This document shows, piece by piece, positions 52,668 to 60,787 of a stretch of DNA of 64,000 bases. The notes under the pieces are model-generated. The model was not told where the DNA came from, did no database searches, and saw nothing but the letters and a program-made list of their open reading frames with translations. The stretch is from Psychromarinibacter halotolerans (GTDB lineage: Bacteria; Pseudomonadota; Alphaproteobacteria; Rhodobacterales; Rhodobacteraceae): the NCBI RefSeq assembly GCF_029168315.1, contig NZ_JARGYD010000007.1, positions 1 to 64,000 of the forward strand, read 5' to 3'. Numbering within the stretch: the stretch's first letter is position 1; every line of letters begins with the position of its first letter. Made by a program: the position numbers and the translations under genes.

Positions 52668-54171
52668 GGGGATCCTCCCTGTCTTCGCTCAGCGCGTCTC
52701 GAGGTGCTTCTTCGCCCTCTGCGCCTGTTCCATGCTGTCGTTGAGTTGCGCGGAATCCGGCATCCAGGCGCTCAACGCTGCGGCTAAGGAGAGCTGTGAT
52801 CTGAGCAACGCGATCACGGAGTTGCGTAACCCATCCAGCTCCGTGCGTGTGTCCTCGCCGTAGGTTGTTAACTCCTGTGCGGATTCCTTCGAGGCTTCCG
52901 TCAACCGCTCGACGCAGCTCAGCAATTCGCGCTCTAACGCTGTCAGACCATGCATCGCTCACTCCTTCGGAAGAACGAGACAGTCCACCGGCTCCCCCGC
53001 CAATTGGCAGCGGTCCAGTGTCGCCCGGCCATCGCGTGGGATCAGGTATGTCGCCTCGGGACGGTCGATCACTCGCAGCCCCATCGTGTTCAGGTTCGGC
53101 ATCAGCCAGGTCATGACCGACCATGTCGAAATCCCAGTGCTGATCATCAGGCAGCAAGCTACCAATGTCGGCCACATCAGGGCTTTCCACTCTGGCCGTG
53201 CTGCGTTCGCGCTCTGTCTCATGAGGTGTTTCCTCACGCGCAGCAGGTAGCCTTCCGTATCGGTCTTGATTGTAGCCAGAGCGTTTTCGGCAATGCCCTT
53301 CAAATCGGTCCTGAAGCTCTGCAACTGCGCGTCGATCGAGGCGGCGTTCTCGGCCCTGATCCGCTCCATGTCCGCGTTCAGTCTCTCGCTCAGCCGTTGC
53401 TTCGGCTCTCCAGTCTTCATGGAAAATCGCTCCTTTCAGGCGAAACCGCTCTTCGGTCTCGGGGTCTTTGACTGTCAAATAATTCTTGCCCGCTCGGGGC
53501 ACTTCGAAGCCTGCATCAGTCAGGGCGGCGACCATGCCCGCCCGATCCTCGATCAGCCCCATGGAAATCTGGTCGCCGACCCAGGCATGGAGCCCGTCGC
53601 GCCCTGCAGCGCGGTCTGGGGCCTCTGAGACTGTCTTCACCTCGGCCGCGCGCTCTACGTCCATGGGATCTGCCCAGCCATGCGTCTTGTTCATGAGATC
53701 GCGCAGGCTGTCGAAGGCGCGCTGATAGCCGGGTGGGGCAATATTGAGGCTGCGCCCGCTGTGCAGCTCCATGCGCGGCGTGCAGAAATGCAGCTCGACG
53801 CGATCCTCGTGGGTGTGGCGCACCCAGAGGCAGGCATAGCGGTCGGCATCGAGGCCGGCGAAGGCGATCTCCTCGAAGCGGTCGATCACCTCCTGCTGCT
53901 GGCGCTCGGTCGGGGCGTCCTCGCGGGCGAAGCTGACGACGCCAGCGCGGTAGGTCCACTGGTGTGGGCAGGTGTCGATCAGGTCGATCATAAGCTGGGG
54001 GTTTCCGCGCACAACTTGGGGCAGCGGTTCGCGTGTCACGGACGCTGGTCGACCTGATGCATCGCGTATCAGATCGCGATTGCCATCGTACGCGAGTACG
54101 GTTTCTGCGGTCAGGTACTCGACTGGCCCTGCGCCGCCGCCCCTGCCATTCGGGAAAAACTTGATCAGCAT
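52651..54171 (-). CDS. MobA-type relaxase (MOB_P, ColE1-like)
   Basis: This is a 506-residue relaxase. Tyr19 in GPVEYLTAE is the likely nicking tyrosine, matching MbeA numbering as I recall it. The metal/active-site motif HEDRVELHF (121-129) resembles the HEN signature of ColE1-type relaxases. NKTHGWADP follows. The C-terminal half (from about 250) is charged and low-complexity and is overlapped in another frame by two genes. It nicks oriT for mobilization. The ATG overlaps the mobC stop by 7 bases. Confidence 0.88.
   Translation of the reverse strand: MLIKFFPNGRGGGAGPVEYLTAETVLAYDGNRDLIRDASGRPASVTREPLPQVVRGNPQLMIDLIDTCPHQWTYRAGVVSFAREDAPTERQQQEVIDRFEEIAFAGLDADRYACLWVRHTHEDRVELHFCTPRMELHSGRSLNIAPPGYQRAFDSLRDLMNKTHGWADPMDVERAAEVKTVSEAPDRAAGRDGLHAWVGDQISMGLIEDRAGMVAALTDAGFEVPRAGKNYLTVKDPETEERFRLKGAIFHEDWRAEATAERETERGHGADQGRERRLDRRAVAELQDRFEGHCRKRSGYNQDRYGRLPAAREETPHETERERSTARVESPDVADIGSLLPDDQHWDFDMVGHDLADAEPEHDGAASDRPSRGDIPDPTRWPGDTGPLPIGGGAGGLSRSSEGVSDAWSDSVRARIAELRRAVDGSLEGIRTGVNNLRRGHTHGAGWVTQLRDRVAQITALLSRSVERLDAGFRATQRQHGTGAEGEEAPRDALSEDREDPHALRH
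52689..52955 (-). CDS. MobD/MbeD-like protein nested in relaxase gene
   Basis: This 88-residue helical, coiled-coil-type protein (MHGLTALERELLSCVERLTEASK, then LDGLRNSVIALLRSQLSLAAALSAW) resembles the small MbeD/MobD proteins of ColE1 plasmids. It lies wholly inside the relaxase 3' region in a different frame on the same strand, and 3 bp after the nested MobB-like gene. That nested order is characteristic of the ColE1 mob block. Confidence 0.62.
   Translation of the reverse strand: MHGLTALERELLSCVERLTEASKESAQELTTYGEDTRTELDGLRNSVIALLRSQLSLAAALSAWMPDSAQLNDSMEQAQRAKKHLETR
52959..53420 (-). CDS. MobB/MbeB-like membrane protein nested in relaxase gene
   Basis: The 153-residue protein has an N-terminal helical charged part (QRLSERLNADMERIRAENAA), a transmembrane stretch (MWPTLVACCLMISTGIST) and a periplasmic-like tail. 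MbeB/MobB of ColE1 has the same coil-plus-membrane layout and assists the relaxase. It is nested in the relaxase coding sequence in another frame. Both frames look protein-like, so the overlap is probably real. Confidence 0.66.
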   Translation of the reverse strand: MKTGEPKQRLSERLNADMERIRAENAASIDAQLQSFRTDLKGIAENALATIKTDTEGYLLRVRKHLMRQSANAARPEWKALMWPTLVACCLMISTGISTWSVMTWLMPNLNTMGLRVIDRPEATYLIPRDGRATLDRCQLAGEPVDCLVLPKE

Positions 54172-54605
54172 CCCGGCGGCCTCCGATGTGCATCCACAAG
54201 GGCCGCAAGCAGACGCTCGATGCTGACCAAGCAGGCGTACAGCTTCATGGCATTGATGCGAGGAATGAAGCCACGACGCTCTGAGCTGTTCAGCCGAGCA
54301 GCGATCTGGTTCATGTTGCCCCCGATCTTTCCAATGCCGCGGACTAACAGCGGGTCGACGGGGACTACGGGCTTGCGCCTCCGAGATCGCGTGCCCCAGA
54401 GCGCCTCGCGCAGGAGCTCGGAGGCAGGCAGGCTGGCCGATTTGGCCTTGCCTCGGAGCGTTGCCTTTTCTTGGGCGGTGCAGCGGAAGACGAAGGTTTC
54501 CGAGAGCGGCTCCTTGGCGCGGGCTTGTCCCGCGCCGGTGGGGTTCGAAGGGGAGGCTTGCCACCCCTCGCAAGGTCCCGTGTCAGAAGCGCCAGCGTAT
54601 GACAT
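54165..54605 (-). CDS. MobC-family relaxosome protein
   Basis: The 146-residue protein from MSYAGASDTG has a C-terminal MobC motif (GIGKIGGNMNQIAARLNSSE). The N-terminal third is disordered. The middle FRCTAQEKATLRGKAKSASLPASELLREAL is a ribbon-helix-helix-like DNA-binding segment. MobC opens the oriT region for the relaxase. An ATG at 54635 overlapping repC is an alternative start; AAGGAG precedes the one chosen. Confidence 0.82.
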   Translation of the reverse strand: MSYAGASDTGPCEGWQASPSNPTGAGQARAKEPLSETFVFRCTAQEKATLRGKAKSASLPASELLREALWGTRSRRRKPVVPVDPLLVRGIGKIGGNMNQIAARLNSSERRGFIPRINAMKLYACLVSIERLLAALVDAHRRPPGC

Positions 54606-54624
54606 GGGTCGCCTTGCTCCTTGC

Positions 54625-55716
54625 CTACCGGTCATGACTAGGCACTCCGACTGTGAAGTTTCTGAGTTCGGCGATCAGCGCAGCAATCACTGCATCTCCG
54701 CGGGTCGTCTTCCGCGCTAGGCCGATGAAAGCGGCGGCTGGATTGCGGACGGCGAAACGCCCCATGCGAACAGAGTTTCGATCGGCGATTAGCAGGCAGA
54801 GAACAGTCCTTAGCTCACCAAGCTGGTCACGCGCGACATCCCACTCCATGCAGGATATGCCCAGCATCTGCGCTCGCTCACGCGCCGCCAGAGAGATCGT
54901 TGGCAAGCTCGGCAAATAGGTCTCTCCAGCCGCCTCAGCGTAGATTGAGATGATTTCCCGCAAATCCTCGTTAGCCAACGTGAGAACTTGCGCTGGCGTG
55001 ATCCTCACGCTGGCTTGCCGTCTACAGGTTTCGATTTTCTCTTTCTGATCGGTATTAGGTCGGACCGAACTGTCCGGCGACGCGGCCTCAACTGTCTGAC
55101 CAGGTACGCGCGAAAACTCGGTAAGAATGGACTCTAGAGCGTCAATGAGCGCATTCATCCGGCCCGCATCCCTTACCTCGGAAGGGCGGAGGCGTGGGAA
55201 GGCCTCACGGGCGGCGCTAAGTGCTTCAGGTATGTCCAAGCCACGTATCTGACGGATCAGGTCGTTTAGCTGGTTCCGATCCTCCTTCAGCCGCTGCGCG
55301 GCAACTGATGTCTGACGGATACGCGCCAAGAGCTCTGCAGCGCGGTTTATAAGCGGCGCGAGGTTAACCCCGCCCGCCGAGACGATGCGGCCATCGTCAC
55401 TGCGTCGTCCGAAGCGCCGTCCATTCGCCGCGCTGGTCCTAAGGATCAGGCCACGTTGTTCGAGTCGGGTCTCAATCCGAGTGACCCTGCGGATGTGGAA
55501 GTTCATGCGGTCGGCCAATCCCGCCACACGTTCCCACACGGCGCAGATACGACCAGGCAAGAAGTCCTCTGCGCGGGACAGCCTGAACAGACTGCGCAGA
55601 TAGGTCAGGTCCTCGTCACGCAAGCCTAAGTCCGTGCGAAGCTTGGCGAGTATATCGAGCAGCTCAAACGGCTTTAAGCCCGCGGGCAGGCCGGAGTGGG
55701 TCAGCGTCGTGCTCAT
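54625..55716 (-). CDS. repC: RepC replication initiator (repABC type)
   Basis: The 363-residue product matches the alphaproteobacterial RepC family: LKPFELLDILAKLRTDLGLRDEDLTYLRSLF, GRICAVWERVAGLADRMNFHIRRVTRIETRLEQRGLI (winged-helix region) and the C-terminal NPAAAFIGLARKTTRGDA. In repABC plasmids the origin lies within repC itself. repA and repB partition genes are missing. A GGAGGA site precedes the ATG. An excised circle could therefore replicate. Confidence 0.9.
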   Translation of the reverse strand: MSTTLTHSGLPAGLKPFELLDILAKLRTDLGLRDEDLTYLRSLFRLSRAEDFLPGRICAVWERVAGLADRMNFHIRRVTRIETRLEQRGLILRTSAANGRRFGRRSDDGRIVSAGGVNLAPLINRAAELLARIRQTSVAAQRLKEDRNQLNDLIRQIRGLDIPEALSAAREAFPRLRPSEVRDAGRMNALIDALESILTEFSRVPGQTVEAASPDSSVRPNTDQKEKIETCRRQASVRITPAQVLTLANEDLREIISIYAEAAGETYLPSLPTISLAARERAQMLGISCMEWDVARDQLGELRTVLCLLIADRNSVRMGRFAVRNPAAAFIGLARKTTRGDAVIAALIAELRNFTVGVPSHDR

Positions 55717-55767
55717 ACCGTCCTCCCGAAGCTTGCGAGAGAGGGCACGACACTATACACTATGGAG

Positions 55768-55822
55768 AGACCTACTTTTGAATTGCCGTCGGTGGAAGTT
55801 GCAGCTTCCCCGGCGGTTTTTC
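55768..55822 (+). ncRNA. putative antisense RNA to the repC leader (ctRNA-like)
   Basis: On the plus strand a promoter-like TTGCGA (55733) and TACACT (55756) with 17-base spacing point to a start near 55768. A 12-bp stem (55786-55798 with 55805-55816, one bulged T and one G-U pair) is followed by TTTTTCTTTG. That gives a short RNA of about 55 nucleotides, antisense to the repC mRNA leader. This is the arrangement of the repABC counter-transcribed RNA. Exact ends are inferred. Confidence 0.6.
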
Positions 55823-55846
55823 TTTGTCTGCAGAACGCTGGAAGTC

Positions 55847-55907
55847 CGTTTACATTTGGCCGGTAAGTCGCTGATCTTTGGTCGTGAACAAAAAGGGGCC
55901 GTTTACA
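55847..55907. repeat. CGTTTACA repeats at right end (candidate arm sites)
   Basis: CGTTTACAT at 55847-55855 and CGTTTACA at 55900-55907 match the words found inside attL. They lie 31-91 bp inside attR. The pairing of both ends supports a role in recombination. Confidence 0.52.
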
Positions 55908-55937
55908 GAAAAGTCCTTTTATTTCAATGATTCCAGA

Positions 55938-55987
55938 CGGATTGCAAATCCGTGTACACCGGTTCGATTCCGGTACTCGCCTCCATT
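55938..55987 (+). repeat. right attachment site (attR), partial tRNA-Cys copy
   Basis: This is 50 bases identical to 41143-41192, covering the anticodon arm to CCA plus TT. There is no acceptor 5' half, so it is not a tRNA gene. It marks the right island boundary, after which GC-rich chromosome resumes. Confidence 0.93.
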
Positions 55988-56133
55988 ATCCCTTAGATTT
56001 GAAACCGTCTTTCGAAGCCGATCCGGCAGGATCAGGCTAAGTGTCTGGGCGGCTCAGTCGCTTGGTGCTGGCGCATCGGCAGACTTGTCGCATCTGGCGC
56101 TGCGGGCAGATCGACAGCCCAAGCCGCAAAGAA

Positions 56134-56168
56134 AAACCGCGCCGGCGCGAGATGCGGCGGCGCGGTTT
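56134..56168 (-). terminator. rho-independent terminator after MFS gene
   Basis: AAACCGCGCCG (56134-56144) pairs perfectly with CGGCGCGGTTT (56158-56168). On the minus strand it runs on into TTCTTTG, giving a U-rich tail. It is 28 bp beyond the MFS stop. Confidence 0.8.
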
Positions 56169-56196
56169 GCGTTTGGGTGACGCTTGCCAGCCGCGT

Positions 56197-57474
56197 CTAG
56201 TCGGCCTTGGCCTCGCCTTTGCGGGTCATGCCGCGCTGAAGAAGGCTTAGTGCAAGGACCGTCATCACGACGCCCGACAGAAGGTAAAGCGCTGCGGCCC
56301 ACAGGCCGAAGGTCGACGCTAGCAGCAGGCCCAGCAGCGGCGCGAAGGCGGCGCCAAGGATCCACGACAGGTTGGTCGCCATCGCAGAGCCGGAGTAGCG
56401 GAACTCGGGGCGGAACCGGTTCGGCACGATCGAACTGGACTGACCGTAGGACAGGCCCAGCGCGACGAAGCCCAGCAGGATGTAGACCGACGGCGCGGTG
56501 TTCAGCGTCACGATGGTGAAGCAGACCACAACGATCAGCAGCGCGCTCAGCAGCAGAACCGCCCGTTTCGACATGCGGTCGGCAAGGACGCCCGACAGGA
56601 TCACCGCGCAGATCGCCAGTGTTCCGCCGATCATCTGCAGCACAAGGATCTGGGAGACCGGCTGTTCGGTGAACAGCACCGCGTAGCTGATCGGGAACAC
56701 GGTCACCATATGGAACAGCGCGTAGCTGGCCAGAGGCAGCAGCGCCGACAGCAGGATGGTGCGCCATTCGGCCCGGACCAGATCGGCGATGGGCGCGGAC
56801 CGGAACGAGATGTCGACGTCATCCCCCAGCGTGGTCTGAAGCAGCCGCAGGCGCGCGAACAGAGACACCACGTTGACGGCCATGACCGCGAAGAAGGCAA
56901 AGCGCCAGCCGTAGGTGAAGAATTCCTCTTCGGTCAGGAAGCCGGTCAGCACGAAGAACAACGCCGCTGCAACGCAGAAACCGACGGGCCCGCCAAGCTG
57001 CGGAATCATGCCGTACATGCCTTCGCGATGTTTGGGTGCGGCGGCCTTCAACTGCAACGTGATGCCGTCCCATGCGCCGCCCAGTCCAAGGCCCTGAATG
57101 ACGCGGAAAACACCCAGAAGAACCGGCGCCATGATACCGATCTCGTCGTATCCGGGCATCAGGCCAATTGCGACGGTGGACGTTCCAAGCAGCATCAGCG
57201 CAAGCGTGACCTTGCCGGTACGGCCGATCTTTTGCTGCAGGCTGCGGCCCGCGAGGCTGGCGATGGGACGGGCCAGAAAGGCCAGAGAAAACAAGGCGAA
57301 GGACCAAAGTGTCCCGGTCACCTGGTCAAGGTGCGGGAAGAAGATGGTGGGGAACACCAACGCCGACGCGATGGCATAGACGAAGAAACCGAAGAAGTCG
57401 GTGACCCGTGCCATGACGACGGTGATCACGACGTCTTCGATCGTGACAGTATCGTGTGCCGTTGCGCTCGTCAT
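56197..57474 (-). CDS. MFS transporter, metabolite:H+ symporter type
   Basis: This is a 425-residue 12-span transporter. The early segment ITVVMARVTDFFGFFVYAIASALVFP and FLARPIASLAGRSLQQKIGR resemble the metabolite:H+ symporter branch (ShiA/ProP-like), which imports organic acids. ADRMSKR fits the loop 8-9 motif. Start MTSATAHDTV at 57474. It stands alone between the island and the cyo operon. Substrate unknown. Confidence 0.85.
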   Translation of the reverse strand: MTSATAHDTVTIEDVVITVVMARVTDFFGFFVYAIASALVFPTIFFPHLDQVTGTLWSFALFSLAFLARPIASLAGRSLQQKIGRTGKVTLALMLLGTSTVAIGLMPGYDEIGIMAPVLLGVFRVIQGLGLGGAWDGITLQLKAAAPKHREGMYGMIPQLGGPVGFCVAAALFFVLTGFLTEEEFFTYGWRFAFFAVMAVNVVSLFARLRLLQTTLGDDVDISFRSAPIADLVRAEWRTILLSALLPLASYALFHMVTVFPISYAVLFTEQPVSQILVLQMIGGTLAICAVILSGVLADRMSKRAVLLLSALLIVVVCFTIVTLNTAPSVYILLGFVALGLSYGQSSSIVPNRFRPEFRYSGSAMATNLSWILGAAFAPLLGLLLASTFGLWAAALYLLSGVVMTVLALSLLQRGMTRKGEAKAD

Positions 57475-57669
57475 ACGAAACCTCAATCCTTTGTTACTGC
57501 ACCCGCGTTTTAAGGGGATCTGTGCACTCGCGCGGGGAAATGTCGCAGTGGATCACATTGTCCACTTTGTCCACCGGCGTTATGCCGCAGCTGCGAGACG
57601 CGCCGTCCCCCCCTTGGCGTTCCTCTCCACCACTCATCATACACAGGTTACGTCAGGCAGCCCATCACA

Positions 57670-58746
57670 ATGGCCCGTTTCTTACTTCTTATCGCTTCCG
57701 CAATGCTCTTGTCGGGATGCAATCTTGTGTTGCTCAACCCGTCGGGGGACGTCGCATCACAACAGGGTGACCTGATCGTCTATGCGACCGTGCTGATGCT
57801 GATCGTCATCCTTCCGGTCATGGCGCTGACGGTGTTCTTCGCCTTCAAGTACCGGCAGGGCAACAAGGACGCGGCCTACGACCCCGAGTGGGATCATTCG
57901 GTCAGCCTTGAGATCGTGGTCTGGTCGGTGCCGATGGCGATCATCGTCTGCCTTGCGGGCCTGACGTGGGTCGCGACCCACCGGCTGGAGCCCTACAACG
58001 ACCTTCCCCGTGTGTCTGCCGAGACCGCGATCGATCCCAACGTGACGCCGCTGCAGGTGCAGGTCGTCGCGCTGGATTGGAAATGGCTGTTCATCTACCC
58101 CGAGCAGGACATCGCGCTGGTCAACGAGGCTGCGGTTGTCGTGGATCGGCCGATCGAGTGGCTGATCACTTCGGACACGGTGATGAACGCCTTCTACGTC
58201 CCCGAGATGGCGGGCATGATCTATGCGATGGCCGGGATGGAAACCGAGCTGAACGCGGTGATGAACGCGCCCGGCACCTTCGAGGGGTTCTCGTCGAACT
58301 ACAGCGGCAACGGCTTCTCGCAGATGCGGTTCGACCTGCATGCGATGTCCGGGGAAGAATTCGACGCGTGGGCCGAAGAGGTCCGCACCGACACCCCGAT
58401 CCTCGATACTGCTGCGTTCGAGGATCTCAGCCAGCCCAGCATCGACCACGAGGTGACCTACTTCGGCGCCGTCGAGGACGGGCTGTGGAACCGCATTCTG
58501 AACATGTGCACCGGGCCGACCGACCTGTGCAACAATGACATGATGATGGTCGATGCCCTCGGAGGAGGAGGCATCGACGGTCTGTGGAACCGCGAACTGT
58601 ATCGCGGTCTCTGCTCGGCCGATAATCCCGAAGCCCTGTTCGCGATCATGCGGCCGGACCTGCAGCTTCAGGAACTGGAAATCTTGCAGGCGATGGCACG
58701 CGACCCGCACGCGGTCCTGCCGTCCTCCTCCACACAGGTAGACTAA
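57670..58746 (+). CDS. cyoA: cytochrome bo-type ubiquinol oxidase subunit II
   Basis: The 358-residue lipoprotein (lipobox LLSGC) has two transmembrane helices (ATVLMLIVILPVMALTVFF and VSLEIVVWSVPMAIIVCLAG) and a periplasmic cupredoxin domain. The domain has DWKWLFIYPEQ and lacks the paired-cysteine CuA site, as in quinol oxidases. It is longer than usual at the C-terminal end, with two extra cysteines (NMCTGPTDLC). It is first in cyoABCD. Confidence 0.94.
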   Translation: MARFLLLIASAMLLSGCNLVLLNPSGDVASQQGDLIVYATVLMLIVILPVMALTVFFAFKYRQGNKDAAYDPEWDHSVSLEIVVWSVPMAIIVCLAGLTWVATHRLEPYNDLPRVSAETAIDPNVTPLQVQVVALDWKWLFIYPEQDIALVNEAAVVVDRPIEWLITSDTVMNAFYVPEMAGMIYAMAGMETELNAVMNAPGTFEGFSSNYSGNGFSQMRFDLHAMSGEEFDAWAEEVRTDTPILDTAAFEDLSQPSIDHEVTYFGAVEDGLWNRILNMCTGPTDLCNNDMMMVDALGGGGIDGLWNRELYRGLCSADNPEALFAIMRPDLQLQELEILQAMARDPHAVLPSSSTQVD

Positions 58747-58749
58747 GCC

Positions 58750-60783
58750 ATGGCGACGCCCACCCAAGTCGAAACGTCCGCTCACACCACCCACGCGCTG
58801 TCCGAGACCCACTGGTTCTGGGGCAAGCTGAACTGGGACATCTTTCCGTTCTACGACCCGATCATCTTCAGCACCTTCATCGGCACCTGCCTGCTGGGCG
58901 CCGCGGTGGTCGGGATTTTGCTGTATTACCGGCTGCTTCCGTATCTCTGGAAGGAATGGTTCACCTCGGTCGATCACAAGAAGATCGGCATCATGTACAT
59001 GGTTCTGGCGACCGTCATGCTGGTGCGAGGCTTTGCCGACGCGCTGCTGATGCGGGGTCATCAGGCGTTGGCCTCGGCCGGGTACGTCGGCTATTTGCCA
59101 GCCTATCACTATGATCAGGTGTTCACCGCCCACGGCGTGATCATGATCTTCTTCGTGGCGATGCCCTTCGTCACCGGGTTCATGAACTATGTTATGCCGC
59201 TGCAGATCGGCGCGCGGGACGTGGCCTTTCCGTTCCTGAACAACTTCAGCTTCTGGCTGACCGTGTCCGGCGCCGTGCTGATCATGATCTCGCTGTTCGT
59301 CGGAGAGTTCGCCGCCACCGGCTGGTTGGCCTATCCGCCCTTGTCGGGGCTGACGTTCAGCCCGGGCGTCGGGATGGATTATTACCTGTGGTCGCTGAAC
59401 ATCGCGGGCATCGGGACAACCCTGTCCGGGATCAACCTGATCGTCACGCTCGTGAAGATGCGCGCACCGGGCATGAGCTGGATGAAGATGCCGATCTTCT
59501 GCTGGACGACCCTGTGTACCAACGTGCTGATCGTCGCCAGCTTCCCGGTCCTGACCGCAACGCTCGCCCTGCTGACCGCCGACCGATACCTTGGCACCCA
59601 TTTCTTCACGAACGACATGGGCGGCAATCCCATGATGTACGTGAACCTCATCTGGATCTGGGGCCACCCGGAGGTTTACATCCTGATCCTGCCGATCTTC
59701 GGCATCTTCTCCGAGATCGTGTCGACCTTCAGCGGCAAGCGCCTGTTCGGCTACACCTCGATGGTCTACGCGACCTGCGTGATCATGGTGCTTAGCTACA
59801 TCGTGTGGCTGCACCACTTCTTCACGATGGGTGCGGGCGCGGACGTGAACTCGTTCTTCGGGATCACGACGATGATCATCTCGATCCCGACGGGGGCGAA
59901 GCTCTTTAACTGGTTGTTCACCATGTACAAGGGCCGCATCCGGTTCGACCTGCCGATGATGTGGACGGTGGCGTTCATGCTGACCTTCGTGGTCGGCGGG
60001 ATGACCGGCGTGCTGCTGGCGGTGCCGCCGGCGGACTATGTGCTGCACAACTCGCTGTTCCTTGTGGCCCACTTCCACAACGTCATCATCGGCGGCGTGG
60101 TGTACGGCATCTTCGCCGGCATCACCTACTGGTGGCCCAAGGCGTTCGGGTTCCACATGGACCCGTTCTGGGGCAAGGTCAGCTTCTGGGGCTGGGTCGT
60201 CGGCTTCTGGCTGGCGTTCATGCCGCTGTACTTGCTGGGACTGATGGGCGTCACTCGCCGCCTGAGCCAGTTCGAGGACACGATCTACGCCGCCTACTTC
60301 ATCACCGCCCTTGTCGGGGCGCTGCTGATCGCGGTCGGGCTTCTGGCCTTCATCATCCAGATCGTCGTGTCGATCATCAAACGCAAGGAACTTGCCGTCG
60401 ATGGCGACCCGTGGGACGGGCGGACGCTGGAATGGTCCACCACGTCGCCGCCGCCCTACTACAACTTCGCGCATGGTCTGCAGGTGCACGACCTTGACGC
60501 GTGGCACCAGATGAAGGCGGCCAAGTCGCAACGGCCCACCTCGGGATACCAGCCGATCCATATGCCGCGGTCCACGTCCACCGGCATCATCATCTCGGGC
60601 TTCCTGACGGTGATGGGCTTCGCGCTGATCTGGCACGTCTGGTGGCTGGCGGCCCTGACCTTCGTCGCCTCGGTGGCGATGGGGATCGCGCACACGTTCG
60701 ACTATGACCGCGACTACTACATCCCGATCGACGAGATCGACGGGATCGAGAATGGCCGGTCCAACGCAACTCCGGCGGAATGA
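58750..60783 (+). CDS. cyoB: cytochrome bo-type ubiquinol oxidase subunit I
   Basis: This 677-residue heme-copper oxidase core reduces oxygen to water and pumps protons. Ligand motifs are FTAHGVIMIFF (low-spin heme His), WGHPEVYILILP (CuB His and the cross-linked Tyr), LHHFFTMG (CuB His pair) and VAHFHNVIIGG (heme His ligands). KLFNWLFTMYKG carries the K-channel end. It is 3 bp after cyoA. Confidence 0.97.
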   Translation: MATPTQVETSAHTTHALSETHWFWGKLNWDIFPFYDPIIFSTFIGTCLLGAAVVGILLYYRLLPYLWKEWFTSVDHKKIGIMYMVLATVMLVRGFADALLMRGHQALASAGYVGYLPAYHYDQVFTAHGVIMIFFVAMPFVTGFMNYVMPLQIGARDVAFPFLNNFSFWLTVSGAVLIMISLFVGEFAATGWLAYPPLSGLTFSPGVGMDYYLWSLNIAGIGTTLSGINLIVTLVKMRAPGMSWMKMPIFCWTTLCTNVLIVASFPVLTATLALLTADRYLGTHFFTNDMGGNPMMYVNLIWIWGHPEVYILILPIFGIFSEIVSTFSGKRLFGYTSMVYATCVIMVLSYIVWLHHFFTMGAGADVNSFFGITTMIISIPTGAKLFNWLFTMYKGRIRFDLPMMWTVAFMLTFVVGGMTGVLLAVPPADYVLHNSLFLVAHFHNVIIGGVVYGIFAGITYWWPKAFGFHMDPFWGKVSFWGWVVGFWLAFMPLYLLGLMGVTRRLSQFEDTIYAAYFITALVGALLIAVGLLAFIIQIVVSIIKRKELAVDGDPWDGRTLEWSTTSPPPYYNFAHGLQVHDLDAWHQMKAAKSQRPTSGYQPIHMPRSTSTGIIISGFLTVMGFALIWHVWWLAALTFVASVAMGIAHTFDYDRDYYIPIDEIDGIENGRSNATPAE

Positions 60784-60787
60784 GACA

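Larger units (their letters stand above)
41143..55987. mobile_element. integrative mobilizable island in tRNA-Cys
   Basis: The roughly 14.8-kb island lies between 50-bp direct repeats of the tRNA-Cys 3' end. It carries a tyrosine integrase and excisionase-like genes at the left. At the right are RepC, MobC and a relaxase with nested mob genes. Cargo in the middle (43.6-50.6 kb) is visibly richer in A+T than the flanks. It lacks a coupling protein, VirB4 or other conjugation ATPases, so it should need a helper to transfer. No transposase or IS end is seen. Confidence 0.92.

Noticed and set aside
41193..55937. Insertion sequence or transposon ends inside the island
   Set aside because: No transposase gene and no terminal inverted repeats flanking a cargo block were seen.
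55938..55987. Second tRNA-Cys gene
   Set aside because: Only the anticodon arm to CCA is present; the acceptor 5' strand and D arm are missing, so it is an attachment-site copy.
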